Assembly (NCBI GenBank): GCA_903828515.1
Contig: CAIKMD010000006.1
Span: 310,001-374,000 of the forward strand
Direction of reading: 5' to 3'
DNA length: 64,000 nt
From: an uncultured Rhodospirillales bacterium
GTDB lineage: Bacteria > Pseudomonadota > Alphaproteobacteria > ATCC43930 > CGMCC-115725
The notes beneath the pieces are model-generated. The model ran no database searches, was not told the DNA's origin, and saw only the letters and a program-made list of their open reading frames with translations. Position numbers and translations under genes: made by a program. Positions within the stretch are counted from its first letter, which is position 1, and every line of letters begins with the position of its first letter. Shown piece after piece: positions 1-8,428 of this stretch.

Positions 1-932
1 AAGGCCTCGACGATGCTCGCCATATCGTGGCCGCCGAGATTGGTCATCAGCCGGTGAAGCTGCGCGTCGTCATGCGTGGCGAGCAGGCGCGCGACACCTT
101 TTTTCTTGCCGAGTGCGGCGCCGAGTTCGCGCCGGAATCCGCTACCGCCTTCGAAGGTCAGCGCCGAATAAAGATCGTTCGGGCAATTGTCGATCCAGTC
201 CTGGAGAACCGCGCCGTCGGGTTGCGCGAAGGCGGCTTCGAGGCGCTTGCCGTATTTGAGCGTGACGACGTTCCAGCCGACGGTCGCGAAGAACGACTGA
301 ATTTTCTGGAACAGTTTGTCGGACACGACTCCGTCGAGGCTGTGCCGGTTGTAATCGACGATCCACCACAGATTGCGGATGTCGTGTTTCCAGCCTTCGA
401 GCATCGCCTCGTAGACATTACCTTCGTCAAGCTCGGCATCGCCCATCAACGCGATCATCCGCCCCGGCGCGTGATCGAGCAGATCGTGTGCGGCGAGGTA
501 ATCCTGGGTGAGACTTGCGAAGAGTGTGGCGCCCACGCCGAGGCCGACCGATCCGGTCGAGAAATCGACCGGCGTCGTGTCCTTGGTGCGCGACGGATAG
601 GATTGCGCGCCGCCCAACGCGCGAAACCCGATCAGCGCCTCCCGGCTCTGGCGGTCCATCAGATACATCAGTGCATGGAGCACCGGTGCCGCATGGGGTT
701 TCACCGCGATGCGATCCTGGGGCCGAAGCGCGTGGCCATAGAGCGCGGCGAGCAGCGTGACGGCCGAGGCACAACTGGCTTGGTGCCCGCCGACTTTCAG
801 CCCGTCGCGGCTTTCGCGGATATGATTGGCGTGATGGATCGTCCAGGTCGCGAGCCAGAGCGCGCGCCGCTCAAGCAGCTCGAGCGTCGTCAGGGTTGGC
901 GCGTCAGCGCCAATCTTCGAGCGCGAAGACAT
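1..932 (-). CDS. Transketolase / pyruvate dehydrogenase E1 (AceE-like), N-terminal part
   Basis: This ThDP-dependent 2-oxoacid dehydrogenase or transketolase is cut by the window edge; about 310 N-terminal residues are visible. The start is ATG at 932, inside the end of the upstream GNAT gene, giving MSSRSKIGADAPTLTT. It carries the ThDP/Mg motif GDAELDEGN followed about 25 residues later by VDYNR. Segments KVGGHQAS, AQSYPSRTKDTTPVDFS and NLGGHDMASIVEA line up from memory with the E1 component AceE (GGHMAS, SYPHP, NRGGHD). The substrate cannot be fixed from the N-terminus: it could be pyruvate dehydrogenase E1 or the AceE-like transketolases common in Alphaproteobacteria. The overlap with the GNAT gene suggests translational coupling. 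Confidence 0.82.
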   Translation of the reverse strand, partial: MSSRSKIGADAPTLTTLELLERRALWLATWTIHHANHIRESRDGLKVGGHQASCASAVTLLAALYGHALRPQDRIAVKPHAAPVLHALMYLMDRQSREALIGFRALGGAQSYPSRTKDTTPVDFSTGSVGLGVGATLFASLTQDYLAAHDLLDHAPGRMIALMGDAELDEGNVYEAMLEGWKHDIRNLWWIVDYNRHSLDGVVSDKLFQKIQSFFATVGWNVVTLKYGKRLEAAFAQPDGAVLQDWIDNCPNDLYSALTFEGGSGFRRELGAALGKKKGVARLLATHDDAQLHRLMTNLGGHDMASIVEA

Positions 933-1842
933 CCGGCCGGTCATAGACCTCGATCCACGGGCGATGCATGGCGATTCCGTGCATGGCGGCGCGGAACCCC
1001 CATTCGATCATCAGACGATAGGCGTTCATGCACGCCATGTTGACGCCGGCGACCAGCCGTTCGGCGCCGCGCCGATGGGCGAAATCGTTGCAGGCGGCGA
1101 GCAGCCGCTCGAACGAACGCGCCGCATTCGGTCCCGGCACCACGCAGCCGAACTTGACGTAAGCCACGCCCCGTTCGGCTTCGCTGCCCGGCCCGTTATG
1201 CACGAGGGCCAATCCAACGACGCGCGAATTCTCGGTGAGCAGGATCGCGTCGCCGAGATTTTGCGCGATGAGCGCCTCGATCTCGCGGCTGAGATCGAGG
1301 CCCGACGAGATCGCGTCGGTCACCGACCGGCATTGCGCGATCAGCGATGTGCGCTCGCCCTTGTGCGATGCGATCGAGAGTGCTTCCACGACCGGGCTCG
1401 GCGCCGTGACGCCGCGCGCCATGATCGCGGTCAGGCTGCGCGACCAGAAGCCATAGGATTGATAGAGCCGGACATGAACCGGCCGTTCGGCGAAGGTATA
1501 GAGGCCGACGGCGCGATGGCCCCAGGCATCGAAGGCGCCCATCGTCGCGTCCAGCAGTTTGCGGGCGACGCCGCCGCGCCAATGCTGCGGATGAACGGCG
1601 ATCGGACCGAACACGCCGAGACTGCCCCAATGACTGCCGATCGCGACGCCGACGATCTCGCCGTCATGCTCGGCTTTGAAGGCGCCTTCGGGATAGGCCC
1701 AGCGCCGCGCCGCGACGAGTTCGCCGCCGTTGCGGAAAGCAAGCGGGTCGGGCAGGCCGAACATCGTGCCGAAAGCGAGACGCACGACACGCTCGGCGGC
1801 CTCGCCATCGGCTTCGCTCAGGGGGTTGATCGAGACGGTCAT
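904..1842 (-). CDS. GNAT family N-acetyltransferase, two-domain
   Basis: This is a predicted cytoplasmic acyl-CoA-dependent acetyltransferase of 312 residues, about twice the length of a single GNAT domain. The N-terminal half has the acetyl-CoA pyrophosphate-binding motif VHPQHWRGGVARKLLDA (near residue 83), followed by YQSYGF, typical of motif B. The C-terminal half (about 165-300) repeats the fold more weakly, with NAYRLMIEWGF near the end. The acceptor is unknown. Its 3' end overlaps the start of the AceE-like gene, and it is divergent from the hemD-like gene with only 33 bases between the start codons. Confidence 0.8.
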   Translation of the reverse strand: MTVSINPLSEADGEAAERVVRLAFGTMFGLPDPLAFRNGGELVAARRWAYPEGAFKAEHDGEIVGVAIGSHWGSLGVFGPIAVHPQHWRGGVARKLLDATMGAFDAWGHRAVGLYTFAERPVHVRLYQSYGFWSRSLTAIMARGVTAPSPVVEALSIASHKGERTSLIAQCRSVTDAISSGLDLSREIEALIAQNLGDAILLTENSRVVGLALVHNGPGSEAERGVAYVKFGCVVPGPNAARSFERLLAACNDFAHRRGAERLVAGVNMACMNAYRLMIEWGFRAAMHGIAMHRPWIEVYDRPDVFALEDWR

Positions 1843-1863
1843 CGCGTCGGCATCATACCGTGT

Positions 1864-1869
1864 TAGAAT
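1864..1869 (+). promoter_or_regulatory. Possible -10 box for a leaderless hemD-like mRNA
   Basis: TAGAAT lies 6 bases before the ATG at 1876, so the expected transcription start falls on the initiation codon. No ribosome binding site and no good -35 box are visible in the 33-base divergent gap. This is a weak call based only on spacing. Confidence 0.25.
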
Positions 1870-1875
1870 CCCGCG

Positions 1876-2706
1876 ATGGAAGATAATCGCTCCTTAACCG
1901 GCCGGCGCATTCTGGTGCCCGAAAGCCGCGAACTCGATCTCTTCGCCCGTATGCTGGAGGCGCAAGGGGCCGAGACGCTGCGCTGCCCCATGGTTACGAT
2001 TCTCGATGCTGACGAGCCCGCGCCGATCGAGGCATGGCTGCGGCGTCTGGCTGCCGGATCATTCGACGACCTCGTTGTCCTGACCGGCGAGGGGCTGCGC
2101 CGGTTGCTCGCCGTGGCAAAACGCGTCGGGATCGAAGACGAGGTGGTTGCCGCATTGAAACGCCTGCGCACGGTGACTCGCGGCCCGAAGCCCGCGCGCG
2201 TGTTGCGCGAGTTGGGTTTGCTGCCGGGCATCGCGGCGACGGAGCCGACGACCGACGGCGTCATCGCCGCGCTGGAACAGGAGAATATGGTCGGACGGCG
2301 TGTCGGGGTTCAGCTCTATCCCGGCAATCCCAATCACGCGTTGCTGGATTTCCTGCGCCGGGCTGCGGCGACCGCCGACGCGATTTTGCCTTATCGCTAT
2401 GCCTCGGATTCGGAGACGGGTCAGGTCGAAGCCGCGATCCACGCGATGGCCGACGGCACTGTCGATGCGGTCGCCTTCACCAGCACGCCGCAAGTCAATC
2501 GGTTGAAAGAAGTCGCCGGTCTGCGCGGCCTTGAAGAAGCATTGCGCCAGGGCTTGGCGCGGACCTGTATCGCCGCTGTCGGGCCGGTGGTGGCGTCCTC
2601 GATCGAGGCGCTTGGCGGCACCGTCGCGGTCATGCCCGAATCCAGCTTCCACATGAAGCCGCTGGTGAACGCGATCGCCGAGAAACTGGGCGCGGCGAAA
2701 CCCTAA
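1876..2706 (+). CDS. hemD: Uroporphyrinogen-III synthase (HemD family)
   Basis: HemD closes hydroxymethylbilane to uroporphyrinogen III in tetrapyrrole synthesis. The 276-residue protein starts GRRILVPESRELDLFARMLEAQGAE, the usual opening of HemD domain 1. It contains VVLTGEGLRRL, a linker TEPTTDGVIAALE, and the second-domain signatures VDAVAFTSTPQV and AAVGPVVASSIEALGG. It is somewhat longer than the usual ~240 residues. No hemC or hemY lies beside it, unlike the usual alphaproteobacterial order, so it may be a second or non-canonical copy. It converges on the MDR gene with a 4-base overlap at the stop codons. Confidence 0.75.
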   Translation: MEDNRSLTGRRILVPESRELDLFARMLEAQGAETLRCPMVTILDADEPAPIEAWLRRLAAGSFDDLVVLTGEGLRRLLAVAKRVGIEDEVVAALKRLRTVTRGPKPARVLRELGLLPGIAATEPTTDGVIAALEQENMVGRRVGVQLYPGNPNHALLDFLRRAAATADAILPYRYASDSETGQVEAAIHAMADGTVDAVAFTSTPQVNRLKEVAGLRGLEEALRQGLARTCIAAVGPVVASSIEALGGTVAVMPESSFHMKPLVNAIAEKLGAAKP

Positions 2707-3629
2707 GCCTGCTCGATCGTGAAGATCGCCTTGCCGTTGATCTTGCGCTCGCGCAACGCGGCGGCAACCGCGACGAAGTCGTGCCACGAATGTTCGGACA
2801 GTTGCGGCTTCAACGAACCGTCGCCGACCAGTCCCGCCAAAAGTCCAAGATCGGGCCCGATCGATTCTTCCGGGCCGGAGGCAAACGAGTGGAAGCTTTG
2901 GAGGCGTGAATTATTCCCGGCGCTGAAATCGCGAAAGCTCAGACTGGTTTCCTCGCCCGAGGAATTGCCGAACATCACGACAATGCCCTTGGGTTCGAGC
3001 AGGCTGAGCGCCATCTTGAGCGATGCGCCTCCGACTGATTCGAGAACCAGCGAGAATTTGCCCTGCGCCTTGGCGATGTCTTCGATGACGGCCTGCGCAC
3101 CGAGTCCGGCCACGAACTGCCCGCGCTCGGCCCGGCCGGCCACCGCCGTTACATGCGCGCCCGAGTGCAGCGCGAGTTGTACCGCGAGATTGCCGACGCC
3201 GCCGGCGGCCCCGGTGATCAGTACCCGACGGCCCAGCAACGGCGCGCCGTGTCGCAGCGTCCGCAACGCCGTAAGGCCCGCGATCGGAAGAGCGGCGGCC
3301 TGCGCGAAGCTGACAGTGTCGGGGATCGCGGCGAGACGATGCGTCGAGATTGCCGCGCGCTCGGCCCAGCCGTGCCAATCGAGCAGGCCGACGACACGCG
3401 TCCCGACTTTTGGTCCGCTTCCATCGGCGGCGGCTTGCAGCACGACGCCGCTGACATCCTGTCCGGGCCGCCAGCCTTCGGGACGAACGCGCATGAGCGT
3501 CAATTCGCCGCGGTTGAGCGAAAACGCATGAATGGCGATCAATGCCTCGTTCGCCGCCGGATTTGGCTCGGGAAACTCCCGCGTTTCGACCGGCGCTGCT
3601 CCTTTGGGCGTGTTGACCAGGGCTTTCAT
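2703..3629 (-). CDS. MDR-family NADPH:quinone-type oxidoreductase
   Basis: This is a 308-residue medium-chain dehydrogenase/reductase of the zinc-free quinone reductase type. It has an N-terminal GroES-like domain (FSLNRGELTLMR, GQDVSGVV) and a Rossmann motif ITGAAGGVGNLAVQLA near residue 135 for NAD(P)H. No structural or catalytic zinc cysteines are seen. The ATG at 3629 is chosen because GAGGAG lies just upstream; an upstream extension of 33 codons lacks homology-like sequence. The substrate is not predictable. The gene stands alone, convergent with the hemD-like gene. Confidence 0.8.
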   Translation of the reverse strand: MKALVNTPKGAAPVETREFPEPNPAANEALIAIHAFSLNRGELTLMRVRPEGWRPGQDVSGVVLQAAADGSGPKVGTRVVGLLDWHGWAERAAISTHRLAAIPDTVSFAQAAALPIAGLTALRTLRHGAPLLGRRVLITGAAGGVGNLAVQLALHSGAHVTAVAGRAERGQFVAGLGAQAVIEDIAKAQGKFSLVLESVGGASLKMALSLLEPKGIVVMFGNSSGEETSLSFRDFSAGNNSRLQSFHSFASGPEESIGPDLGLLAGLVGDGSLKPQLSEHSWHDFVAVAAALRERKINGKAIFTIEQA

Positions 3630-3726
3630 CAGCGTCTCCTCAGGAACTTCTGCGGGGTTTGACCCGTTTAGAGCATAATGCTGCCACAATAAGCCGCGAA
3701 CTTCACTCGCCATACCCGAATTCAAC

Positions 3727-4776
3727 ATGAAATTTATGATGAAACGCCTGACCTGGACGATCCTTGCCCTCGCATTTTCCGTCGGCGCCGGTGCGCCGGT
3801 CGCACACGCTGCCGACGACGACTCATGGCGGACAACGGTTCTTGAAGAGAACGATTCGCTCTATTTCAGTTCGGACCGCCACTACACCCAGGGTTTTCGG
3901 ATTTCGGGCCTCAGTCCGACGCTGAACACGGATAGTTGGACCAACGGTCCGTTTCATCTCCCTGGCGATCTCGGGATACCGGGCGTGTTTAACGAGGGCG
4001 GAATCAGGCGCACGTCGCTGTTCCTCGGCCAAAGCATCTTCACGCCGCAGGATCTCGTCGTTAAGCCGCCCAGTTCGCGCGACCGCCCCTATGGCGGCTG
4101 GCTTTATATCGGCGACAGCTTGCTTCAGGAAACCGGTAACCAGCTCGAGAACCTCGAACTCGATCTCGGCGTCATCGGTCCCGGCGCGTTCGGCCAGCAG
4201 ATCCAGAATGACTGGCACCAATTCATCGGCATTCACCAGGCGGTAGGCTGGAGCAGCCAGCTTCAGAACGAGCCGGGCGGCGCGCTGACATACGAACGCT
4301 TCTGGCGGTTGCCGATTTTGCAGATCGGTAACAGCAACGGTGTTCAGAACGGCATCGATTTCGTACCGCAAGTTGGAGCCACCGGCGGCAACGTCTTCAC
4401 CTATGCCGATGCCGGGGGACAGATTCGCATCGGCCGGCATCTCGAAGCCGATTACGGCCAGGTGCATGTCCGCCCGTCCTTGTCAGGCACGGATTATTTC
4501 AATCCCAGCGCGCTCGGCGACGATTGGGGCTATTACGTCTTCGCCGGCGTTCAGGGACGCGCGGTCGGGCACAACGTGTTCGTCGACGGCAATACCTTCC
4601 GTCATAGCGCGAGCGTATCGCGCAAGATTCTCGTCGCTGATCTGACGGCCGGCGTGTCGGTATTCTGGTCGACACGCCTTCGTCTCGATCTCAGCGTACT
4701 GCGCCGGACACCGGAATTCGTCGGCCAGAATCGCCCGGATCTTGGCGGCTCAGCTGCGGTCGCTTTTTCCTGGTAG
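3727..4776 (+). CDS. LpxR-like lipid A deacylase / DUF2219 outer-membrane protein
   Basis: A signal peptide (MKRLTWTILALAFSVGAGAPVAHA, cleaved near ADDD) precedes a beta-barrel-like protein ending in the outer-membrane C-terminal signature AFSW. ENDSLYFSSDRHYTQGFRIS matches the LpxR/DUF2219 opening, where an Asn/Asp-rich loop and Tyr contribute to the calcium site in lipid A 3'-O-deacylase. The likely role is outer-membrane lipid A remodelling, but many DUF2219 members are uncharacterised. Three in-frame ATGs (3727, 3736, 3739) give the same mature protein and none has a clear ribosome site. Confidence 0.75.
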   Translation: MKFMMKRLTWTILALAFSVGAGAPVAHAADDDSWRTTVLEENDSLYFSSDRHYTQGFRISGLSPTLNTDSWTNGPFHLPGDLGIPGVFNEGGIRRTSLFLGQSIFTPQDLVVKPPSSRDRPYGGWLYIGDSLLQETGNQLENLELDLGVIGPGAFGQQIQNDWHQFIGIHQAVGWSSQLQNEPGGALTYERFWRLPILQIGNSNGVQNGIDFVPQVGATGGNVFTYADAGGQIRIGRHLEADYGQVHVRPSLSGTDYFNPSALGDDWGYYVFAGVQGRAVGHNVFVDGNTFRHSASVSRKILVADLTAGVSVFWSTRLRLDLSVLRRTPEFVGQNRPDLGGSAAVAFSW

Positions 4777-4785
4777 CGTAAGGGG

Positions 4786-5061
4786 TCAGCCGAGCTTGGT
4801 CGTCTGGCCGTGCTCGGGTTGCTCGGCCGCGCCCAGCGCCTGAAGCGCCTTGCGCACGCGGTTCAGCATGCTTTCCTCGCCCCCGGTCATGCCTTCTTCC
4901 TCGGCCACCGCCAATTGCCGTGCATCGGCTTCCCATTGCTTGAGGAGCTTGACCTTCACCTCGACCGATAGACCTTGATCGGCGACCACGTCTTGAGGCT
5001 GATCGAAGGCCAAGGCGGGATCGGCCAGCGCGGATTCGATGTCGAGACGAGCGGATGCCAT
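4786..5061 (-). CDS. Small conserved hypothetical protein
   Basis: This 91-residue acidic, soluble, helix-rich protein has no membrane segment. It resembles from memory a short proteobacterial family with the pattern DPxxxFxxPxDVxxDxxLSxExKxxxLxxWExDARxLxVAEEEGM; here the segment is QPQDVVADQGLSVEVKVKLL followed by QWEADARQLAVAEEEGM. The function is unknown. It converges with the LpxR-like gene, separated by 9 bases. Confidence 0.65.
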   Translation of the reverse strand: MASARLDIESALADPALAFDQPQDVVADQGLSVEVKVKLLKQWEADARQLAVAEEEGMTGGEESMLNRVRKALQALGAAEQPEHGQTTKLG

Positions 5062-5117
5062 TGCGTCACTCCTGGGCGTGAGGCGTCGCTAGAACAACGT
5101 ATGGGCCGACGAATGGT

Positions 5118-6557
5118 TCAATCGCCCTCCACGATGATCGCAGAGAGCGGCGTTGCCACCGTTTCCAGCGATTGGCCTTCGGCGGCGACCCCGAGCCATG
5201 CCTCGATCGCAGCGGCCATGATCATCAGACACGCGCCGCCGAGATAGCCCCAGCCGACGGCGTCACGCGATCCGGTGTCGAGCAGCGCGCCGAAAAGGGA
5301 AGGTCCGGCGATGCCGCCGATGGCGGTGCCGCCCGCGTAAAAAATCGCGATCACCAGCGCGCGTGCCTCGAGTGGGAAACATTCGCCGACGGTGAGATAG
5401 GCGGCGCTCGCCGCGGCTGATGCGACGAAAAAGATCGCCGTCCATGCGGCCGTCAATCCGCTCGCACTCAACGCATCGCGGGTGAAGAGTAGTGCGGTCA
5501 CTCCCATCATGGTCCCTGCGACGGCATAGGTCGCGACGATCATCGGTTTGCGGCCCCACTGATCGAACAGCCGGCCGAGCAAAAGCGGTCCGAGGAAATT
5601 ACCGATGGCGAAAGCGAAGATGTAGCCGCCGACCTGCGCCGTAGGCACCCTGTAGAACCGGGTCAGCACGAGCGCATAGGTAAAGAAAATCGCGTTGTAA
5701 AAGAAAGCCTGTGACGCCATCAAAGCCAGGCCGAGGACCGCGCGTCTGGGATAAAGCCGCACGATCGTGCGCAGCAATGACCATAGCCCGATCCGGTGGT
5801 TGGCGCGCAATCGGAGCCGGTTCAAGCCGGTGGCACGGGCGATGCCGATGCGACCCTCGATATCGCATGTGATCCGTTCCGCCTCCGCGAGTTGGCCGTG
5901 CGTCAGCAGCCATCGTGGGCTTTCGGGCACGTGGCGGCGCAACACGATGACGGCAAGGCCGAGGATGCCGCCGGTGGCGAAGGCGAGTCGCCAGCCGATG
6001 GCGGGCGAGATCAGATGCGGGTCGAGGACGACCAGCGAACCGGCCGCACCCAACGCCGCGCCGATCCAGAAGCTGCCGTTGATCGCGAGGTCGACGCGAC
6101 CGCGACAGCGCGCCGGTATCAGTTCGTCGATCGCTGAATTGATCGCGGCGTATTCGCCGCCGATGCCCGCACCGGTCACCAGGCGGCACAGCGCAAAGGT
6201 CCAGAAATCCCAGGAAAAGCCGGTCGCCAATGTTGCGATCGCGTAGACCGCGACAGTCACGGCGAAGAGACGCTTTCGCCCGTACCGATCCGTCAGATGA
6301 CCAAAGCCGAGCGCGCCGAGGATCGCGCCGGCGAGATAGGTGCTGGCGGCAAGGCCGATTTGGGTGTCGCTGAAACCCAACACGGGGTCGGCGGCGATGG
6401 CGCCCGAGAGCGACCCGACCAACGTCACCTCGAGCCCGTCGAGTATCCAGGTGATGCCAAGCGCGGTGACGATCAGCCAATGAAACCGGCTCCACGGCAA
6501 GCGATCGAGCCGCGCCGGGATATCGGTTTCGATGATGTCTGCAGAGGGCGGAGACAT
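5118..6557 (-). CDS. MFS transporter, sugar-porter / aromatic acid type
   Basis: This is a 479-residue inner-membrane transporter with about 12 transmembrane helices. The loop 2-3 motif GHLTDRYGRKRLF and its second-half counterpart GRLFDQWGRKPMI are both present, as is the PESPRWLL motif after helix 6 that marks the sugar porter and related acid:proton symporter families. The substrate is unknown; position at the head of a catabolic region suggests import of an organic acid or related nutrient. A stable hairpin lies directly upstream of the start codon and may control its translation. Confidence 0.85.
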   Translation of the reverse strand: MSPPSADIIETDIPARLDRLPWSRFHWLIVTALGITWILDGLEVTLVGSLSGAIAADPVLGFSDTQIGLAASTYLAGAILGALGFGHLTDRYGRKRLFAVTVAVYAIATLATGFSWDFWTFALCRLVTGAGIGGEYAAINSAIDELIPARCRGRVDLAINGSFWIGAALGAAGSLVVLDPHLISPAIGWRLAFATGGILGLAVIVLRRHVPESPRWLLTHGQLAEAERITCDIEGRIGIARATGLNRLRLRANHRIGLWSLLRTIVRLYPRRAVLGLALMASQAFFYNAIFFTYALVLTRFYRVPTAQVGGYIFAFAIGNFLGPLLLGRLFDQWGRKPMIVATYAVAGTMMGVTALLFTRDALSASGLTAAWTAIFFVASAAASAAYLTVGECFPLEARALVIAIFYAGGTAIGGIAGPSLFGALLDTGSRDAVGWGYLGGACLMIMAAAIEAWLGVAAEGQSLETVATPLSAIIVEGD

Positions 6558-6561
6558 GGCG

Positions 6562-6598
6562 CCCGGCCCTTCTGCCGGTCAACGACAGAAGGGCCGGG
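6562..6598 (-). promoter_or_regulatory. Hairpin covering the MFS gene ribosome-binding region
   Basis: A 13-base-pair stem (6562-6574 with 6586-6598, core GGCCCTTCTG / CAGAAGGGCC) with an 11-base loop sits 5 bases upstream of the MFS start codon. On the minus strand the 3' arm contains AGAAGGG, the only ribosome-site-like sequence there. A second, shorter hairpin (6610-6616 with 6620-6626, TTCCCC/GGGGAA) lies between it and the end of the FAH gene. Neither is followed by a run of T, so they are weak candidates for intrinsic terminators. Confidence 0.4.
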
Positions 6599-6634
6599 GC
6601 CTATCAATAGTTCCCCGGTGGGGAACCGGCAGGG

Positions 6635-7576
6635 TCAGCTTTGCGGGCGGTGGCGCTTGACCGCTTCGGGATTGGTCGAATCCTGGCCCATGTAAACGCC
6701 GCGTTCCCATTTGCGTTTCAGCGGATCGGAAACCTTCACGGTCATTTTGCCGACATGCTGGACCTCGATATCGCAGGTCTCTCCGTCCTGCATGAAGCCC
6801 AGGCCTTCGTGGTTGGTGCCGCACGCAATGACGTCACCCGAGTTGAGCGTCATCACGGTGCTCGCCCATTGAATGAGAGCGGGCACGCGGTGCTCCATGT
6901 CGTCGGTGTTGTAGTTGTGGCGCAACTGACCGTCATTCCAGAAACGAATGACGACGTTGTTCGGATCTGGGATCTCGTCGGCCGTCGTGATGCATGGGCC
7001 GATTGGCGCGAACGTGTCGAAGGACTTGCCGGTCCAGGCGGCGGGCGGGCCTGACGGCCAGGTGTGGCGGCCATTGCCGCGCGCCGAGACGTCGATGATG
7101 CCGGTATAGCCGAAGACGGCGCTGCGCCAATTGTCTGCCTTCACCATTTTCGCCGGCCCCTTGATGACGATCGCCAGCTCGGCTTCGTGCATGAAGGCAT
7201 AGGGTTCGGTGAAGTCCGGCAGCATGACGGTGTCGCCTTGGCCGATTACGGCGTCGGGATTTTTGAGGAACATGCTGAGCTTGCGCGGTTCGCGTTGCGC
7301 GTGTTCCCAGTAATTGCCGATACAGCAGAGGATCTTGCCGGGGCGCGGCAGCGGCGCGCGCAGTTGAACCGAGGCGAGGGGTTTGGCCTCGCCGGTTGCT
7401 GCCGCGCGTTCGAGCGCCGGCTTCAACTTGTCGAAATCGTCGATGATGCCGTTCATCGTGAGCTGCGGCGTGTAGCTCTTCTTGACGATGTCGGCGATCG
7501 AGACAACGCCGCGATCGGTCAGGAGGCCGGGCGTGACTTCACCCGTCCCGCCGACCTGAAACAGTACGAGTTTCAT
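6635..7576 (-). CDS. Fumarylacetoacetate hydrolase (FAH) family protein
   Basis: This 313-residue FAH-fold enzyme belongs to a family that performs metal-dependent C-C hydrolysis, decarboxylation or tautomerisation of beta-diketo or 2-hydroxy-acid intermediates in aromatic breakdown. The metal-binding E-x-E motif appears in MHEAELAIVI, followed by GYTGIIDVSARG and later DVIACGTNHEGLG. The start is ATG at 7576, preceded by AAGGGGAGG; an in-frame upstream extension is not supported. It is the last gene of a co-directional group with the alpha/beta hydrolase and SDR upstream. The exact substrate is unknown. Confidence 0.85.
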   Translation of the reverse strand: MKLVLFQVGGTGEVTPGLLTDRGVVSIADIVKKSYTPQLTMNGIIDDFDKLKPALERAAATGEAKPLASVQLRAPLPRPGKILCCIGNYWEHAQREPRKLSMFLKNPDAVIGQGDTVMLPDFTEPYAFMHEAELAIVIKGPAKMVKADNWRSAVFGYTGIIDVSARGNGRHTWPSGPPAAWTGKSFDTFAPIGPCITTADEIPDPNNVVIRFWNDGQLRHNYNTDDMEHRVPALIQWASTVMTLNSGDVIACGTNHEGLGFMQDGETCDIEVQHVGKMTVKVSDPLKRKWERGVYMGQDSTNPEAVKRHRPQS

Positions 7577-7590
7577 TCTTCTGCCTCCCC

Positions 7591-8427
7591 TTATGCGCCG
7601 TGGCGCTTGCTTTCGATGCCCTCGATAAAGCCCAGGACCGTCCGGTTGTAAAGCGCCGGCTCTTCCAAATTCACCGCATGTCCGGTCTTCGGGATGATTT
7701 CCAGTCGGGCGCCCGGCAATGTTGCCTTGAGGAAATGGCTCGCCCCGATACAAGGCTCGTCCTCCTCGCCCAGCACGACGAGGGCGGGTAGGTCGAGCGA
7801 CGCGATTTTGTCCTTGTAGGCATAGACCGGCTGGCGGCGCTGCTGCACGCCGCGCATCGTGTTGGTAATGCCCAAGGAGGAGCCGGCCGCGAGCTGTTCA
7901 AGGAAGTTCCGGTACTCGGCCGGGTTCTTTTCCTTGAGGCGATGGCGGTTGGGCGCGGCGCCGTAATGCTCGGCCAGGGCGCGCATGCCCTTGGCAAGCG
8001 TCATCTCGGCGAGCGCTTCCATGCTGGCGGCGAATTCGCCCGGCTTCAGGTCAGCGCCGCTGCCGATGCTGCTCAGCGTGATCGAGCGGATGCGGTCGGG
8101 ATGGGCGATGGCGAATTGCAGCGTCGAGGCCGAGCCCATCGAAACGCCAACGATATGCGCGTTATCAAGCTTCAACCGGTCGAGCACGGCGCCGATATCG
8201 CGCGCCGCCATATCCTGCGAATAGGATTCGACGTCGGGCGGGATCGTCGAGGGCGGATAGCCGCGGGCGTTGAACGTGACGCAGCGCCAGTTCTTGCGCC
8301 ATTCCTTGACCTGCGGATCGAACGACCGGCAAGACCCCGCGAGCTCGTGCACGAAAACGATGGGAATGCCATCGCCCTGGCTTTCGGCATAAAGCGCGTA
8401 ACCGTCGGAGGTCGGGATCTGGGTCAT
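7591..8427 (-). CDS. Alpha/beta hydrolase
   Basis: This 278-residue hydrolase has the oxyanion segment PIVFVHELAGS, the nucleophile elbow GVSMGS (Ser near residue 93), an acid candidate in VLGEEDEPC and the catalytic His in PKTGHAVNLEEP, the classical triad order. The family includes meta-cleavage-product hydrolases and enol-lactonases, fitting the adjacent FAH gene, but the substrate is not determined. The start at ATG 8427 lies one base after the stop of the upstream SDR (TGAGATG), implying translational coupling. Confidence 0.85.
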   Translation of the reverse strand: MTQIPTSDGYALYAESQGDGIPIVFVHELAGSCRSFDPQVKEWRKNWRCVTFNARGYPPSTIPPDVESYSQDMAARDIGAVLDRLKLDNAHIVGVSMGSASTLQFAIAHPDRIRSITLSSIGSGADLKPGEFAASMEALAEMTLAKGMRALAEHYGAAPNRHRLKEKNPAEYRNFLEQLAAGSSLGITNTMRGVQQRRQPVYAYKDKIASLDLPALVVLGEEDEPCIGASHFLKATLPGARLEIIPKTGHAVNLEEPALYNRTVLGFIEGIESKRHGA

Positions 8428-8428
8428 C

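Noticed and set aside
27-1043. 338-residue plus-strand open frame at the window start
   Set aside because: It is the shadow of the AceE-like gene and GNAT gene end, both of which match known families on the minus strand.
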